This document shows, piece by piece, positions 1-11,403 of a stretch of DNA of 64,000 nucleotides. Both the position numbers and the translations under genes were made by a program. Source of the DNA: Pochonia chlamydosporia 170 (Eukaryota; Ascomycota; Sordariomycetes; Hypocreales; Clavicipitaceae); NCBI RefSeq assembly GCF_001653235.2, contig NC_035791.1, positions 5,890,001 to 5,954,000 on the forward strand. Reading direction: 5' to 3'. Position 1 is the first letter of the stretch. Each line of letters opens with the position of its first letter. The notes beneath the pieces are model-generated. The model ran no database searches. It saw only the letters and a program-made list of their open reading frames with translations, and was not told where the DNA came from.

Positions 1-184
1 GCGCATGGTTTCTGAAGCATTTTTCCATTTCCCACTTTGTAGGAGCAGCTGAAGCCAAGTTGGGGCTGGCGCACGTGGAAGGCTGACATCGTCAGCATCT
101 CATGACCGGGGTCGACGGACGAGACCTCAAAAGCCGCAGATTTCAACGTTGACATAACCCCACTGGCGACTGATTCATCCAGCA

Positions 185-2200
185 ATGTTCAACGTTGAAT
201 ATGACCGAATTGAGCATCTGCCAGACGGCGATCACATCAGGATACTAACATTAGCTGCCAGTCCTGATTCCTCAGAACCGATACATGTCAGGCTCGCTAC
301 TGTGAACCTGGCAGACGAGCCAGCCTACGAAGCGCTCTCATACTGCTGGGGAGATGCCTCCAACAAGCTTCTCATTTTCTGCGACGGCAAACCTTTTCCA
401 GTGACTGAGAACTTGGAGTCTGCGCTACGTCACATCCGCCTGCCTGACGAGGACCGAGTTCTTTGGATCGATGCCATCTGCATCAACCAAAACGATGTCT
501 CCGAGCGAGCGCACCAGGTGAATCTCATGCGGGAGGTGTATCGGAGGGCCAGCAGAGTACTTGTTTGGCTGGGAGACGGAACCCCCGATAGCGACTTAGT
601 TTTCCCTCTGTGCGAGCGAATGGTTGAGCATAGGATTGACCTGCTCCGCGACGGCGGTATCGACGTCAACTCTTCTGAAGTATTATGGGGCGCAAACAGG
701 AAGAAGATTTTGCAAGAGAAGCTTGCGCTTGCGAGAAAACGTGCAGCTGAAGCCCAAGGCGATAACACAGACAACCAAGGTACTGATCCGGCCGATGATG
801 TGAACGACGAAGCCAAAGACATTGAGGCCACAAGTGACGAGAGTGCGGCATTCTTGCGTCTCCTCAGCCGTCCTTGGTTCAGTCGCTGCTGGGTTCTCCA
901 AGAAGTTGCTCTCGCCAAGTCTGCAATGGTATTCTGCGGCACAAAGGCGATTGACTGGGACGTCTTCTACGTTGGTTTTGCCTTGGCCATCATCCTTGGA
1001 GAGGGTGCGCTGGGAGGTCGGCCAGAGCAGATCCACAGAGGGGGACTAATTCTGATGATGTTGATGCGAGGCAACATTCATCACGCCGATGAGGCCACGG
1101 AGCCGATCAATCTTCTTTGGTTGCTCTGGAAAGTGTATCCCATGCATGTCACCGATCCCAGGGACAAGGTGTACTCGCTGCTGGGACTGATCAGCAAGGA
1201 CGATGCCATATTGCCCGGTTTGACACCCGATTACACCATTTCCACTGAAGAATGCTACAAGCGTGCTGCGCTCGTTATCATGTCTCGCACAAAGAACCTG
1301 GATATCCTGTGTACTGAGCGCCCCCTCCGAGGTACATTGGACTCGCCGTCTTGGGTTCCAGACTGGACTTTGGAAGATCAACCGGCTCCAGTGCAGTTGC
1401 TTCCAGATGCAAACATTGATGAGGCTGGCGAACCGGATTCCAAGCCATTCCGTGCTTGCTCTGCAGCAGTTGAATGGGAACCTGTCACAAAGCCAGGGAA
1501 CTCGAATATTCTCCTACTTTCAGGCTACGTGTTTGATCGGATAACCGAGCTAGCGGACATACTTACAGTCCCGGACCTGAACCACATTGCCATCAATGAC
1601 ATGAAAACGTCAACTGGCGCGTTCACTAGTGTATGGAAGGCCATTCTCACGGGCCTAGGTTCTTATTTCGACACGCTGATCCAGTGGGAAAAGCTCGCCT
1701 TGCCAAAAAGAAACTCTCAAACTTACCCCACAGGCGAGGACCCTGAGACCGTCTTCGCCATCACACTGTGCTGCGGTAACATTGATCCGACTACCGCTCT
1801 ATCACGGTTTCAGCGATGGCGAACGCGCTATAATGGCCCCAAAAGGTTGACATTTTTTAAGAAGCTAGGCATGAAAGGAGGGGTGTATAACTCTCTTATA
1901 GGGGCTACGGGGATGATGACCGGCTGGGGAGAGTTGCATGACAGAGTTTACGCGACTGCGACGGAGAAGACTCTTTACAGAAGATTGGCGAGGACTGAAA
2001 AGGGCTATCTTGCTGTAGTGCCGAGTAGGAGTGTTCTTGGGGATGAGATTACTCTCTGTCAGGGTGGGAATATGCCGTTTGTTACGAGATGTGTTGGTGC
2101 TGAGGGACAGAGGATGGTTATTGGGCCGGGTTATGTGCATGGTATTATGTATGGAGAGGGATGGAATGGGAGGTTGGCTGAGGAGATGGAGATTGTGTAG
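185..2200 (+). CDS. HET-domain (heterokaryon incompatibility) protein
   Basis: Single uninterrupted frame of 671 codons from ATG at 185 to TAG. The N-terminus carries the HET signature: YEALSYCWGD at about residues 48-57 and LWIDAICINQND at about 92-103, followed by a region ending in VLVWLGDG. A second conserved block, RPWFSRCWVLQEV, lies near residue 230. The C-terminal half ends in the glycine-rich block usual for large HET proteins. HET domains trigger cell death or growth arrest after non-self recognition when hyphae fuse; they are TIR-related in fold. No partner domain (NACHT, ankyrin, WD) is fused here, so any sensor would be separate. The family is certain; its role in incompatibility in this strain is inferred. 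HET genes are often polymorphic and duplicated. Confidence 0.9.
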   Translation: MFNVEYDRIEHLPDGDHIRILTLAASPDSSEPIHVRLATVNLADEPAYEALSYCWGDASNKLLIFCDGKPFPVTENLESALRHIRLPDEDRVLWIDAICINQNDVSERAHQVNLMREVYRRASRVLVWLGDGTPDSDLVFPLCERMVEHRIDLLRDGGIDVNSSEVLWGANRKKILQEKLALARKRAAEAQGDNTDNQGTDPADDVNDEAKDIEATSDESAAFLRLLSRPWFSRCWVLQEVALAKSAMVFCGTKAIDWDVFYVGFALAIILGEGALGGRPEQIHRGGLILMMLMRGNIHHADEATEPINLLWLLWKVYPMHVTDPRDKVYSLLGLISKDDAILPGLTPDYTISTEECYKRAALVIMSRTKNLDILCTERPLRGTLDSPSWVPDWTLEDQPAPVQLLPDANIDEAGEPDSKPFRACSAAVEWEPVTKPGNSNILLLSGYVFDRITELADILTVPDLNHIAINDMKTSTGAFTSVWKAILTGLGSYFDTLIQWEKLALPKRNSQTYPTGEDPETVFAITLCCGNIDPTTALSRFQRWRTRYNGPKRLTFFKKLGMKGGVYNSLIGATGMMTGWGELHDRVYATATEKTLYRRLARTEKGYLAVVPSRSVLGDEITLCQGGNMPFVTRCVGAEGQRMVIGPGYVHGIMYGEGWNGRLAEEMEIV

Positions 2201-3820
2201 CGTTTTGGGGGGACTTGTCGGAGGAAGTTTGTTTTAGCCAGCGTGAATTGCTTAAGGTTAGATTTTGAACCATTTTGTTGAAATTGAATTGCGGTAAAGG
2301 GTCGACGGCTCAGAAATTGGACCGGAGAATTAATTTGGCGGCGTAATCCGTAGGATGTGGGATCATACCAGGGATATGCTTGCCATCTAGGCCGTGTCTA
2401 AAGTTCAGCGCTACTCTACGACTATGCAGAAAGAAGGAAGAATGTATCACTGTCCATCTATAAACCGACAAAAAACAAGATAAAAGAAAACAGAGGTCCG
2501 ACAAAGGTAAACGCACCTGCAAAGAGAGACGCTCGGAGAATGGAGAATGAGTTTGTAAGATGCTTGGTGTACCTACCCTAAGTCAAGCTTGTTTGGTAAA
2601 GAACATGCTCCACAAGCCGGATAAAGATGACAAGTTCTTGAAGCGATGGTTCAAGACTGATTAAAGTATGAAATGGGCCGTGTAAACTAAGAAAGGACGT
2701 AACTAGCCGTAAAGATATATGGTGCCCGCAGTTCGGTTGTTTGATGGCTGTGTTACCATCTGAAGTCTTGGCTTTGTACCAATGAGTGTAAGCCACTAGC
2801 AAAACCAAGTTCGGATTGAGGGGCGGTCCAAAGAAGAAAGGAATAAATGAGAAAAAGCCCGGCCCCTGTTAGCTTGAGTATTACCTTTGACGATCTCCTG
2901 GGACGATAACTTGGGGGCAAAATAAACTCGAATCCATACTTTGCACAATGTTGGATATGCAAATTGAGCATCATTGCCCAATCAGGAGGAACTATGCAAC
3001 CAATCCACAGGAGCTCGAGAAGAAGCAACAGCAATGTGCCAAGCCTACACAGGTATGATGAATGCTCTGACATACCGCCTTGGTAGGAAACCCCAATGCC
3101 AGCAGAACTATCATCCGTCATCATTTCACATGAAGCAAACCATTCAGCTTGGACGTCGCATTGTGAATCGTCAACGTCATTTGTGCAACAACGAAGAGCC
3201 AAGGACCAGCAACTGCAACACTCTGTGGGGTGCAGAAACGTGGCGCCAGGATCTGATTGGCCGAATGCTCACTGCCGTTGGCAATTGAAGCACAACAGAA
3301 GGAAGGAACAAGCCAAACTCAGGCGGGCTATTACGAGAGAGGCAAGAACCGATTCACCAAGAAGAAGGAGCAACCACTCACACGAGGAAATCGGTTCATG
3401 ACCCGCCCCGTTGCTGGCCAGCATCTTTGGAAAGCCACTTGAGCAGACAAGGGGGCAACGTTGTTGTTTTACATTGTTGAATCCGGATCATTACCTGGTG
3501 AAATCACCTTTTTTTTTGCTCATCTTATTTCAACTTCATCCCACCCAAATCTACTTGACGACGTTCAACCACTCGGTTTCTGGCCCTGGACAAGTTCGGT
3601 CTGGCATACTACGGGAGCAGTCCTGCGCACGAGTTGGCACACACGGCTGGGGTCATCAGCACCGACGAAAAGAACAACCAACTTCATTGTTTGTTTCGAT
3701 ATCAATTAAGGCGCTTTGTGGCCATCGCATTCTTCTACCCATAGCTTGAATCACAGCATCCTACCACCATACGCCCAAACACCAAAGCACCAACCTGGCA
3801 ACGGGGCCATATCCCCAGCC
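2201..3820. other. Intergenic region and 5' leader of the GRAM gene
   Basis: Short overlapping frames occur on both strands but none has family-like sequence, a convincing start or splice-supported continuation. The T-rich then CA-rich stretch from about 3500 to 3820 resembles a fungal core promoter and 5' leader for the gene starting at 3821. Confidence 0.5.
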
Positions 3821-6800
3821 ATGGATGGCGCCGGGAGCAGCAGTAGCAGTGGCTTGCGAGTTGGCAAACTGCTACCCAAAGGATTATCAGCAAAGAGGCG
3901 TCGCAGAAAGGAAAAGAATGGAGGAGGTTCGGAGGCATCGGGACAAGACGACGACACACGCAGCACAAGTGCAAACAGCAGTCAGAGGCGTCTCAAGCGT
4001 GAAGTAACACAAGGGAGCGATGACACCAACTCCATCAACATGGCCGACGACGACGACATTGACGACCGGAGCTTTGGGTCTTTCGAGTCGGGCGCAGATC
4101 CGGACACTGCAGAACGGTAAGTAGCAGTATTTCCTTTTCATCCTCCTTTCATCCAGGTGGCTCTCTTTGTCATGTTTCATCGGTCTTCCCCTGTACTGTT
4201 TCACTGCATACGACAGCCTTCCATCTGTCGCTTTTTAGCTTCGAGGCACGAGCTTGGAATGGTCTTGGTGTCAGCCTCCTCCACTTTCAGCACCAAACCA
4301 GTTGATGGCCCCGCCGCACGTTCTGGTGCAACGACGCAAGGAGACATCTTTGCGACCTCAGCTCTTCTCGCCAGCGGCCGCCTTCTGGGACCCATCTAAA
4401 GCCTCATATTCATTTCCCTTGAGAGATTCTGTTGCTGTCTTCTATCCATTCCAAATCCATTTGGCTCCCCTCATCTTCTCCAACGACCTCTCGCCATGTA
4501 AAACAAACTTGCGCGACTTGATGAAACTGTTGCCTAACACGAGCTTCACAGTGGAAGACCCGCCTCGACCTCTGCTCCAGCTCGACCCGCTACAATATCC
4601 GCCCATCCGTCCCTGATCGGTTATTTGACAACGTCATCTCCTGTTGTCCAAGCTCAACACCTTGACTCGCAATCTCACTTTCAACCCTCCCCTCCGACCC
4701 GTGGCTATTCCAGCGGCAGCAGCGACAAGTCTCCGTCGCCCAAAAAGCCGTCAAAACAAAAGGGCATTCCCAGCTTCAAGAATTCGTTCCCTGAGCCGCC
4801 TGCGCCAGCCAAAATTGCTTCCCCCGACCGCAAAAGCAGGGTGGTGACGCCCAAAATTGAGACAAACCCTCCCCGCACACCCCCTAAAGACGATATCCCG
4901 GCTCCTGTCATTGTGAACACTCCCCCGACCCCAACAGACCGAAGCGACTATCCCCCGTTCGAGGGACCTGGGGGTGGCAAGTCGCCGACGAATGGGGCAG
5001 GTTCTAGAACGAGAACTGATGGAAGTCCCATTGCGTTGAACATGAACATCCATAGGAGAAGCAAATCCGGTTCTGCAGCAATTGGTCCGAGCAAGCTCTC
5101 TCATAGTACCGTGGCCCCATTGACCCCGACCGACGAGACGGGCGGAGAGACCACTCCGAGCGCGACTAGCTTCTTCTCGTCTATGATATCTGCGGCTCAA
5201 AACGCTGCCACGTCGATCAGCAACACAATTCCGAACGCGGGACTTGGCATTGGAGGGAACAAGAGCAGAACGAGCATCCCGAAGTCTCTGAGCTCTCCCG
5301 CTGCTAGCCAAACAACGCTAGACTCGCAACCTGCACCCGAGCCGGAGCCGCGAATCGAAGATACGATGGACCGGAAGGAGTCTGCTGTTCGAACCCTGGG
5401 TTCGGGAGACCTGAGCCTGAGCCAACTTGGCCTGCCTGAACCAGCAGCTGCAACCCCGGCGAGCGCCAGATTCCCCGATGTTGCAGACACAAGGACGAGG
5501 TCAGAGTCTGCCCCGGCCGAACCTCAACCATCGGCTATGGATACATTCCCTGGGGAATCGTCGAGCCGGCCGCGGTCCTTGGTCGAACCGGCCAGCGGGG
5601 AGCAGACTCCGCCGCAGATGGAGTTTGCGGACATCAAGGGGCCAGTTCAGAGGTCATCGAGTTTGAGAAGTGCTATGAAGCCTCACAGAAAGAGGGGAAG
5701 CTCCGTGACGACGGGGGGTACTATAGCGGCCGCGATATCATCCGCCAATAATGCCGCGCTTCCCACGGGCGGCACTCTAGGGGCACCGAAGTTGACTGGG
5801 TTTGCGATTGCTAGCAAGAAGCGGAATCGTGATTTCCATACCCTTTTCAAGAGTGTGCCTGATGACGACTACCTAATAGAAGATTATAGTTGCGCCCTCC
5901 AACGTGAAATCCTAGCGCATGGTCGATTATACGTTTCCGAGGGTCATCTTTGCTTCAGCAGCAATATTCTGGGCTGGACAACAACGCTAGTGATGAGTTT
6001 TGACGAAATAGTATCTGTGGAGAAGCGAAGCACTGCTCTGGTGTTCAAAAACGGCCTAATGATTTCGACCCTTCACGCCAAACATATTTTCGCCAGCTTT
6101 ACAAGCAGAGATGCCACATATGACCTTATTGTAAACATTTGGAAGCTAGGCCACCCGACCCTGCGGAGCACGCTGAATGGTGTGCAGTTGGAAGGTACTG
6201 GTGGCGACAAAACAGAAAAGGTGGAAGCTCAACAGGACGCCGCTGACGAGGAAGAACCACAAGAAGCATCCGGATCAGATGTGGAAACGGATGAGGATGA
6301 GGACGATGACGATGATGAAGAGTTCTACGACGAAGGCGAACACGATGAGCTGCTCGAAACTCAATCAACAGATATGACGGCTGTAGAACCAGAGCCGGAG
6401 AAGCCAGCCACACGCAAGGTATCTGGAATGGCAGTTGTAAATGGCACGACAACTGAACCTCCCAAGGATCCATCTCCGACGTCTGGGGGTGTTATCGACT
6501 TTCCTGGCCCGACTGCACATGCCGCCACGGATTGTGGTGACTCGGCAACTCACTACGATAAAGTTCTCGGGGACGAAATCATCCCAGCACCTCTTGGAAA
6601 GGTGTACAATCTCGTGTTTGGTCCTGGGTCTGTTGCTTGGATGGGCAAATGGCTGTCAACGGATCAAAAATGCACCGACATCCAGATGGAGGATAAGACG
6701 GGATTGACTGCTGACAATAAGAGCCGAACGTTTACGTATATCAAGCCGCTTAATGGGTCTATTGGTCCGAAGCAGACGAAATGTGTTGTGACGGAAACCA

Positions 6801-7699
6801 TTGATCAGATCGACTTAGCAAAGGCCGTCAATCTCAGCGTATCCACCCAGAACCCGGATGTACCCTACGGTAACCTGTTTACTGTCAAGACTAAATACTG
6901 CTTGTCATGGGCTGAGAATAATGCCACACGAGTTCAAATCAACTGCACAGTTGAGTGGTCTGGCAAGTGTTGGCTGAAAGGTTGGTCATTTTGATACGCT
7001 GGCAACAATATGTTATTGGCACGTACTAATGAGAGAATAGGCACCATCGAGAAGAACGTCAATGATGGACAAGGACAGTACTGCAAGGAGTTGTTCGTAT
7101 CGCTCAAAAATGCAGTTTCATCCAGAGTTCGAGCTGGGACAGTCACCAACGGCGTCACAAAGGGCAAGAAGAAGCTCAAGAGAAGCAAGGCTCTCCAGGC
7201 CGTGGCGGATGCAGAAGCTGGCAAGGGAGGCAAGTCGGATGGCAAGAAGCAAAATTGGGGACCACTGGAACCCGTGCGAAGTCTTCTCGAGCCGTGTGTG
7301 GATGTGCTTCAGCCGATACTTACAGGCAATGTCATGTATGGTTTGCTCGTGGGTCTGCTCGTTGCCATGTGGTTCGGGTTCGGGTCTCCGCCGAAGAACA
7401 ACGCGTCATTCGGACCGGAAGTTGGATTTTACAGCCATAACCGACAAGCTGCCTACGAGGAGATGTGGCGGCGGCAGGATTCCGAGCTGTGGGAGTGGTT
7501 GGAGGAGCGCGTCGGTATGGACCGGCTTAGCTCAGATCAGCCGAGCGGCGCACGAAAACGAGCGATTGAGCACCGGACAGTGGAGGATAAGCTGAGAGAT
7601 GAGCGAATGGAGGAACGAGAGATTCAAGAAGCCATTCGTGTGACGGAAGAAAAGTTACGAGTGTTGAGAGAAGTTGTTGAAAAGGGGAGTTCAAACTAA
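3821..7699 (+). CDS. GRAM and VASt-domain sterol-transfer protein (Lam/Ysp2/Ltc-like)
   Basis: Three-exon model: 3821-4116, 4552-6980, 7041-7699, giving 1127 residues. Donors are GTAAGT (4117) and GTTGGT (6981); the second intron has a TACTAAT branch site at 7024-7030. The joins are in frame. The first 500 residues are Ser/Pro-rich and probably disordered. A GRAM domain lies at about 520-635, an acidic linker follows, a VASt (StART-like) sterol-binding domain spans about 765-930, and a single membrane segment (NVMYGLLVGLLVAMWFGFG) sits near 1005-1023, followed by a short charged tail. Known relatives are ER proteins at plasma-membrane or organelle contact sites that move sterols. Only one VASt domain is present, unlike yeast Ysp2/Lam4 with two. 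The first intron (435 nt) is long and could hide a small exon. Confidence 0.85.
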
Positions 7700-9350
7700 C
7701 GAGTTTGTAACATGCCCGCTGTCGAGATATCCCAAAAGGGAATACTGTTACCACGGAACATTTACCTTTGTACATTACCAGCTACCATACATTAGCGACC
7801 CGGCGAATTCTATTTTGTAACTACTTTGCATCAATGTGATTTTGACTGTCTAGTGTGAAAGGGGTGTGATGTTGGTTCTGTACTCTGTGTTTTTGTTCGT
7901 AGTGGAACCAGAAATGGGTTAATAATACAGTTAGTGTTGCCCATGGGCTGATGGCGTCGTCACGCCGAATCGATCTGCATCACAGCCACGTGTTGTTCGA
8001 CTGGGAAATAACATTTCGGAGAAGATCAAGAAAGTGGCATCTTGGTGAAGCCGCTTCAGGCCGGTTTCTGTATTGAGAGTTGAGAGGGCGGAACATGTGG
8101 GGATGACACGGGGGTATCGCGGAGAACTGCACCAAGACAAGGACAAGTGACGATGAAGTTGGGAACCAGTTTGTTATGGTACAGGAATACGCGTATAGAT
8201 GAATGAGCTTGTATTCCCACCCACGGGGCGCGGGAATAGCCTTACCACCGCGGCTAAATGTCTAACGGAACTTGACGTCGCGGAAGGGCCTCCGCAGATG
8301 AATCCAGCCTGAAGCCGCCGTGGAAATTAAACTGAGACGGATATTTAGCGGAGCCCATCATGTCAGCGTCGGGCAACGATGGAAAAGCGCAGTAAAACCT
8401 CCGTGCCAAGAGCAGCCCTATGCGGCGCCTGGTGGGGAGTATAGTGGCATGATGCAATAAAGAGAGGGCGTAAAGGGAAAACGAGCTTGTGTGAGGCACA
8501 GAGTAGGACTAGCCAGGAACGTGGACGCATGGGAGTTTCAGGGCTGAGCTTCGCCTCGATGGATTGCGGATGCTGCCGACGACGATGTGTACGCAAGCTG
8601 GCTGAATGGGGAATGATGAGGTGGAGATGGATGGATGGGTGGACTGAGCCACATGATGGATGTGGTTGTTATTTCGTAGGATGCTGGCAGGCAAGTTGGT
8701 AGTGAGATGAAGAGTTGTTAGATGGACGGTTTGGTGGATGGATTGGTTGGAAGCTTGGATGGTGAATCCTCGTTTTGTCGTGGCTCGTTTTGTATCGCGA
8801 TGCGTGACTGGGGTGAGACGGGTGGTTCGTCGGCGGTTCTACTGAGATTCGAGATGGATTGGTGCTGAGCCGAGGATTGGTCGAATGATCGCTTTCGATG
8901 GATGGATTGACCGTTGTGATGGTGATGGTCGTGGTGATGGTGATGCTGGATGACGGTGAATTTGGATTGACTCAGCCCCACTTGACGTATTTGAGACCAT
9001 CGAATTCCCACGCCCTTGACCTTTTGTACACGTACTCGTCCCCCCTTTGCGGTTTGCATCCTTGGGTCGGCAGTGACGTCGTCGTCAGCACGTCGCTATT
9101 TTGGTATTTTTTGCTGCGGATCAGAGTTTGGGAATATCATCTTTGGTTTGATTGAGATGTGTGTTTGGTGTTGAGGAATAAGACACGATGGTTTCCAGTT
9201 CAGAGTCTAGATGGTTAAACTTGAATGGCCAAGTATACCCACGACATCTTCTTTGTACTGAGTAGCATTTTTTGGTTGAATTGGAATATTCTAGCATCAT
9301 TGTTCAATTCATTTAGTGTATTTTTTTTCTTCATCTTAGTTGCTCACATC
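7700..9350. other. Intergenic region with GATGG/GTGATG low-complexity DNA
   Basis: No supported gene. From about 8620 to 8960 the plus strand is rich in GATGG and GTGATG units, which create a His-rich antisense frame that I treat as an artefact. The last 150 bases are the likely promoter and leader of the Zn2Cys6 gene at 9351. Confidence 0.5.
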
Positions 9351-10874
9351 ATGCCGCGAAAGGGAGTTCCCAAAGTGCGCACTGGCTGTCTAACATGCAA
9401 GTTGGTCATCACAACAATTCCATCCCATGTACTCATAGCCAACACTAACACACACAGAAAACGCAAGGTAAAATGCGACGAGACACGTCCATCCTGCAAC
9501 AGATGCACGTCCACTGGCCGAACCTGCGATGGCTACATGCCCCCTCCACCAGGCTGGATGTCCTGGGACCGCCTCCTATCCCCATCCGTGCCATCATCAC
9601 CGGATCCCTTACCAGACGCGGATAGTCTTGAATTGCGAAGTCTAGCATTCTACCGACAAATTGTGGCGCCTACGCTCTGTGGACCACTGGATAGTTCGTT
9701 CTGGACGAAACTTGTTGCGCAGATGGTGCATTCGGAGCCGGCGACAAGACATGCTGTCTTGGCGATAAGCTCTCTCTACGAAAACTTTGACGACACGGCT
9801 TTACAATTACACAGGAGTAATAGACAAGCCGGGACGGATACAGTTGACGACTTTGCTATTCAGCATTACAATGCGGCGATATCACACCTCATCAGCCCGC
9901 AGACTTCGTGTCCGGCAGACATAAACACCGTTTTATTAGTCTGCATATTATTCACGTGCATAGAGTTTTTGCGTGGCGACACCGAAAGCGCAATAAGTCA
10001 TTCCCAGCATGGCATTTCGCTTCTCAATTCAGGGACCGACGTTAAGCCCGAGTTGGTTCGCGTGTTTAGGCACCTCAGTATATTTCCGTACTTTTTCGGC
10101 GGCGAAATCTCTACGTTTCCGGTGTTGAATGATGCACAGACTGTAGCAGACACGTTTGATACGCTCGATGAAGCACTAGAATCGCTGGACTGGCTGCTCG
10201 CAAGGGCGGTTCGACTAGTCCGGGCGAGTGACTTTCATCGCCTGGGAATAGGGGAAGAATCACAACCATTAGAGGCAGTACTTCATGAACAATTGACTCT
10301 TGAAATCGACCTAGACGCCTGGTGGACTACCTTCAGCAGCATACGAAGCGGCAACAACTCTGAACAGGCGATGACACTACTAATCCTAGAAATGCGATGG
10401 CTCGTCTGCAAAATCTGGGCGAATACGTGTCTCGCCTCCCACGAAACCATCTACGACGAACACCTCGACAAGTTTACGCGGATAGTGGAAATGGCCACGC
10501 AGGCACAGACACTGATGGAGAGTGTGGGCGACTCCATCCACCACAAGTTTATGTTTGTCATGGGCTTTTGTCCCCTGCTGTACTTTGTGGTGATTAAGTG
10601 TCGGGTTTTGAGGCTACGGCTCGGGGCGCTATCGTTGCTCAAGGCCTTGTCGTATATACGGGAGACGCTGTGGGATGCGTCGACGCTGTATGCTGTGGGG
10701 AGGAGGATCGTCGAGCTTGAGCATGGGATGGGGGAGGGTGAGGCGGCGGAGAGTGTGCCGGATGAGGTGAGGGTTAGGGATTCGGCGGTTGAGGCTGGGG
10801 ATGATGGCAGGAGACTTTGTTTGTTGGTGTTGGGGGGAGATGGGATTGAGAGGGTGTATGTGGATTTGATGTGA
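9351..10874 (+). CDS. Zn2Cys6 transcription factor
   Basis: Two exons, 9351-9400 and 9458-10874, encode 488 residues. Removing the intron 9401-9457 (GTTGGT donor, CACTAACA branch region, CACAG acceptor) joins CLTC to KKRKVKC and restores the binuclear zinc cluster CX2CX6CX6CX2CX6C, ending in CDGY, at about residues 13-40. The intron is 57 nt, a multiple of three without a stop, so the frame runs straight through it in genomic DNA. An in-frame ATG at 9225 exists, but its extension is hydrophobic and unlike this family, so 9351 is preferred. The rest resembles the Fungal_trans_2 middle region: FYRQIVAPTLCGPL, HAVLAISSLYE, then helices rich in Leu and acidic residues. Target genes cannot be told from sequence; the divergence of this family makes orthology unsafe. 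Confidence 0.85.
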   Translation: MPRKGVPKVRTGCLTCKLVITTIPSHVLIANTNTHRKRKVKCDETRPSCNRCTSTGRTCDGYMPPPPGWMSWDRLLSPSVPSSPDPLPDADSLELRSLAFYRQIVAPTLCGPLDSSFWTKLVAQMVHSEPATRHAVLAISSLYENFDDTALQLHRSNRQAGTDTVDDFAIQHYNAAISHLISPQTSCPADINTVLLVCILFTCIEFLRGDTESAISHSQHGISLLNSGTDVKPELVRVFRHLSIFPYFFGGEISTFPVLNDAQTVADTFDTLDEALESLDWLLARAVRLVRASDFHRLGIGEESQPLEAVLHEQLTLEIDLDAWWTTFSSIRSGNNSEQAMTLLILEMRWLVCKIWANTCLASHETIYDEHLDKFTRIVEMATQAQTLMESVGDSIHHKFMFVMGFCPLLYFVVIKCRVLRLRLGALSLLKALSYIRETLWDASTLYAVGRRIVELEHGMGEGEAAESVPDEVRVRDSAVEAGDDGRRLCLLVLGGDGIERVYVDLM

Positions 10875-11403
10875 TGTATGATATTCTGTGAGGAGTTTGA
10901 TATCCGTGTATAGACTATTTGTTGGCATTGAGCATGATGTACGGTTTTGTGATTCGCAATAAACTATAGTTGTGTGTTCATGTACAGACGATATTGTGAG
11001 ACTTGCTATAACTCCCATTCCCCTGACAATTCAACACATGATCTGATTGATGGTTCATGGCCTCGAACCGAGTGGTAGCGAGGTATTGGCAACCAAGACT
11101 TGCTCATTCTGCCTTACGCCTTATGGGCAGCGTAACTCAATCGCTTACAACAAATCTCCCCTTTCGCGGCAACCCCGAAACCTGGTTGGTCGGCTCGGAC
11201 TCTGAATCAACCCTCGCAACGAAGCGTAAGCTTGTTTCTGTGGGGGCAGTGCGGAAAGAAAGCGAAGTGGGATGAGTCCGAGGCTAGGTAAATGAGTTGC
11301 CAAAATTGGAATGCCTTCAGGATATAAGAACGGCAAGTTGTTTAAAGTTAAACAAGGACAACTCTCACTATTACTAGCATTTTTCTCTATTTCATTTGTC
11401 AAC
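10875..11403. other. Intergenic region
   Basis: No supported gene. The A/T- and pyrimidine-rich stretch from about 11325 to 11403 fits the promoter and leader of the RTA1-like gene. Confidence 0.4.

Noticed and set aside
8718..9059. Minus-strand frame with a His-rich run (HHHHHDHHHHN)
   Set aside because: Created by GTGATG/GATGG low-complexity DNA; no start context, domain or conservation signal.
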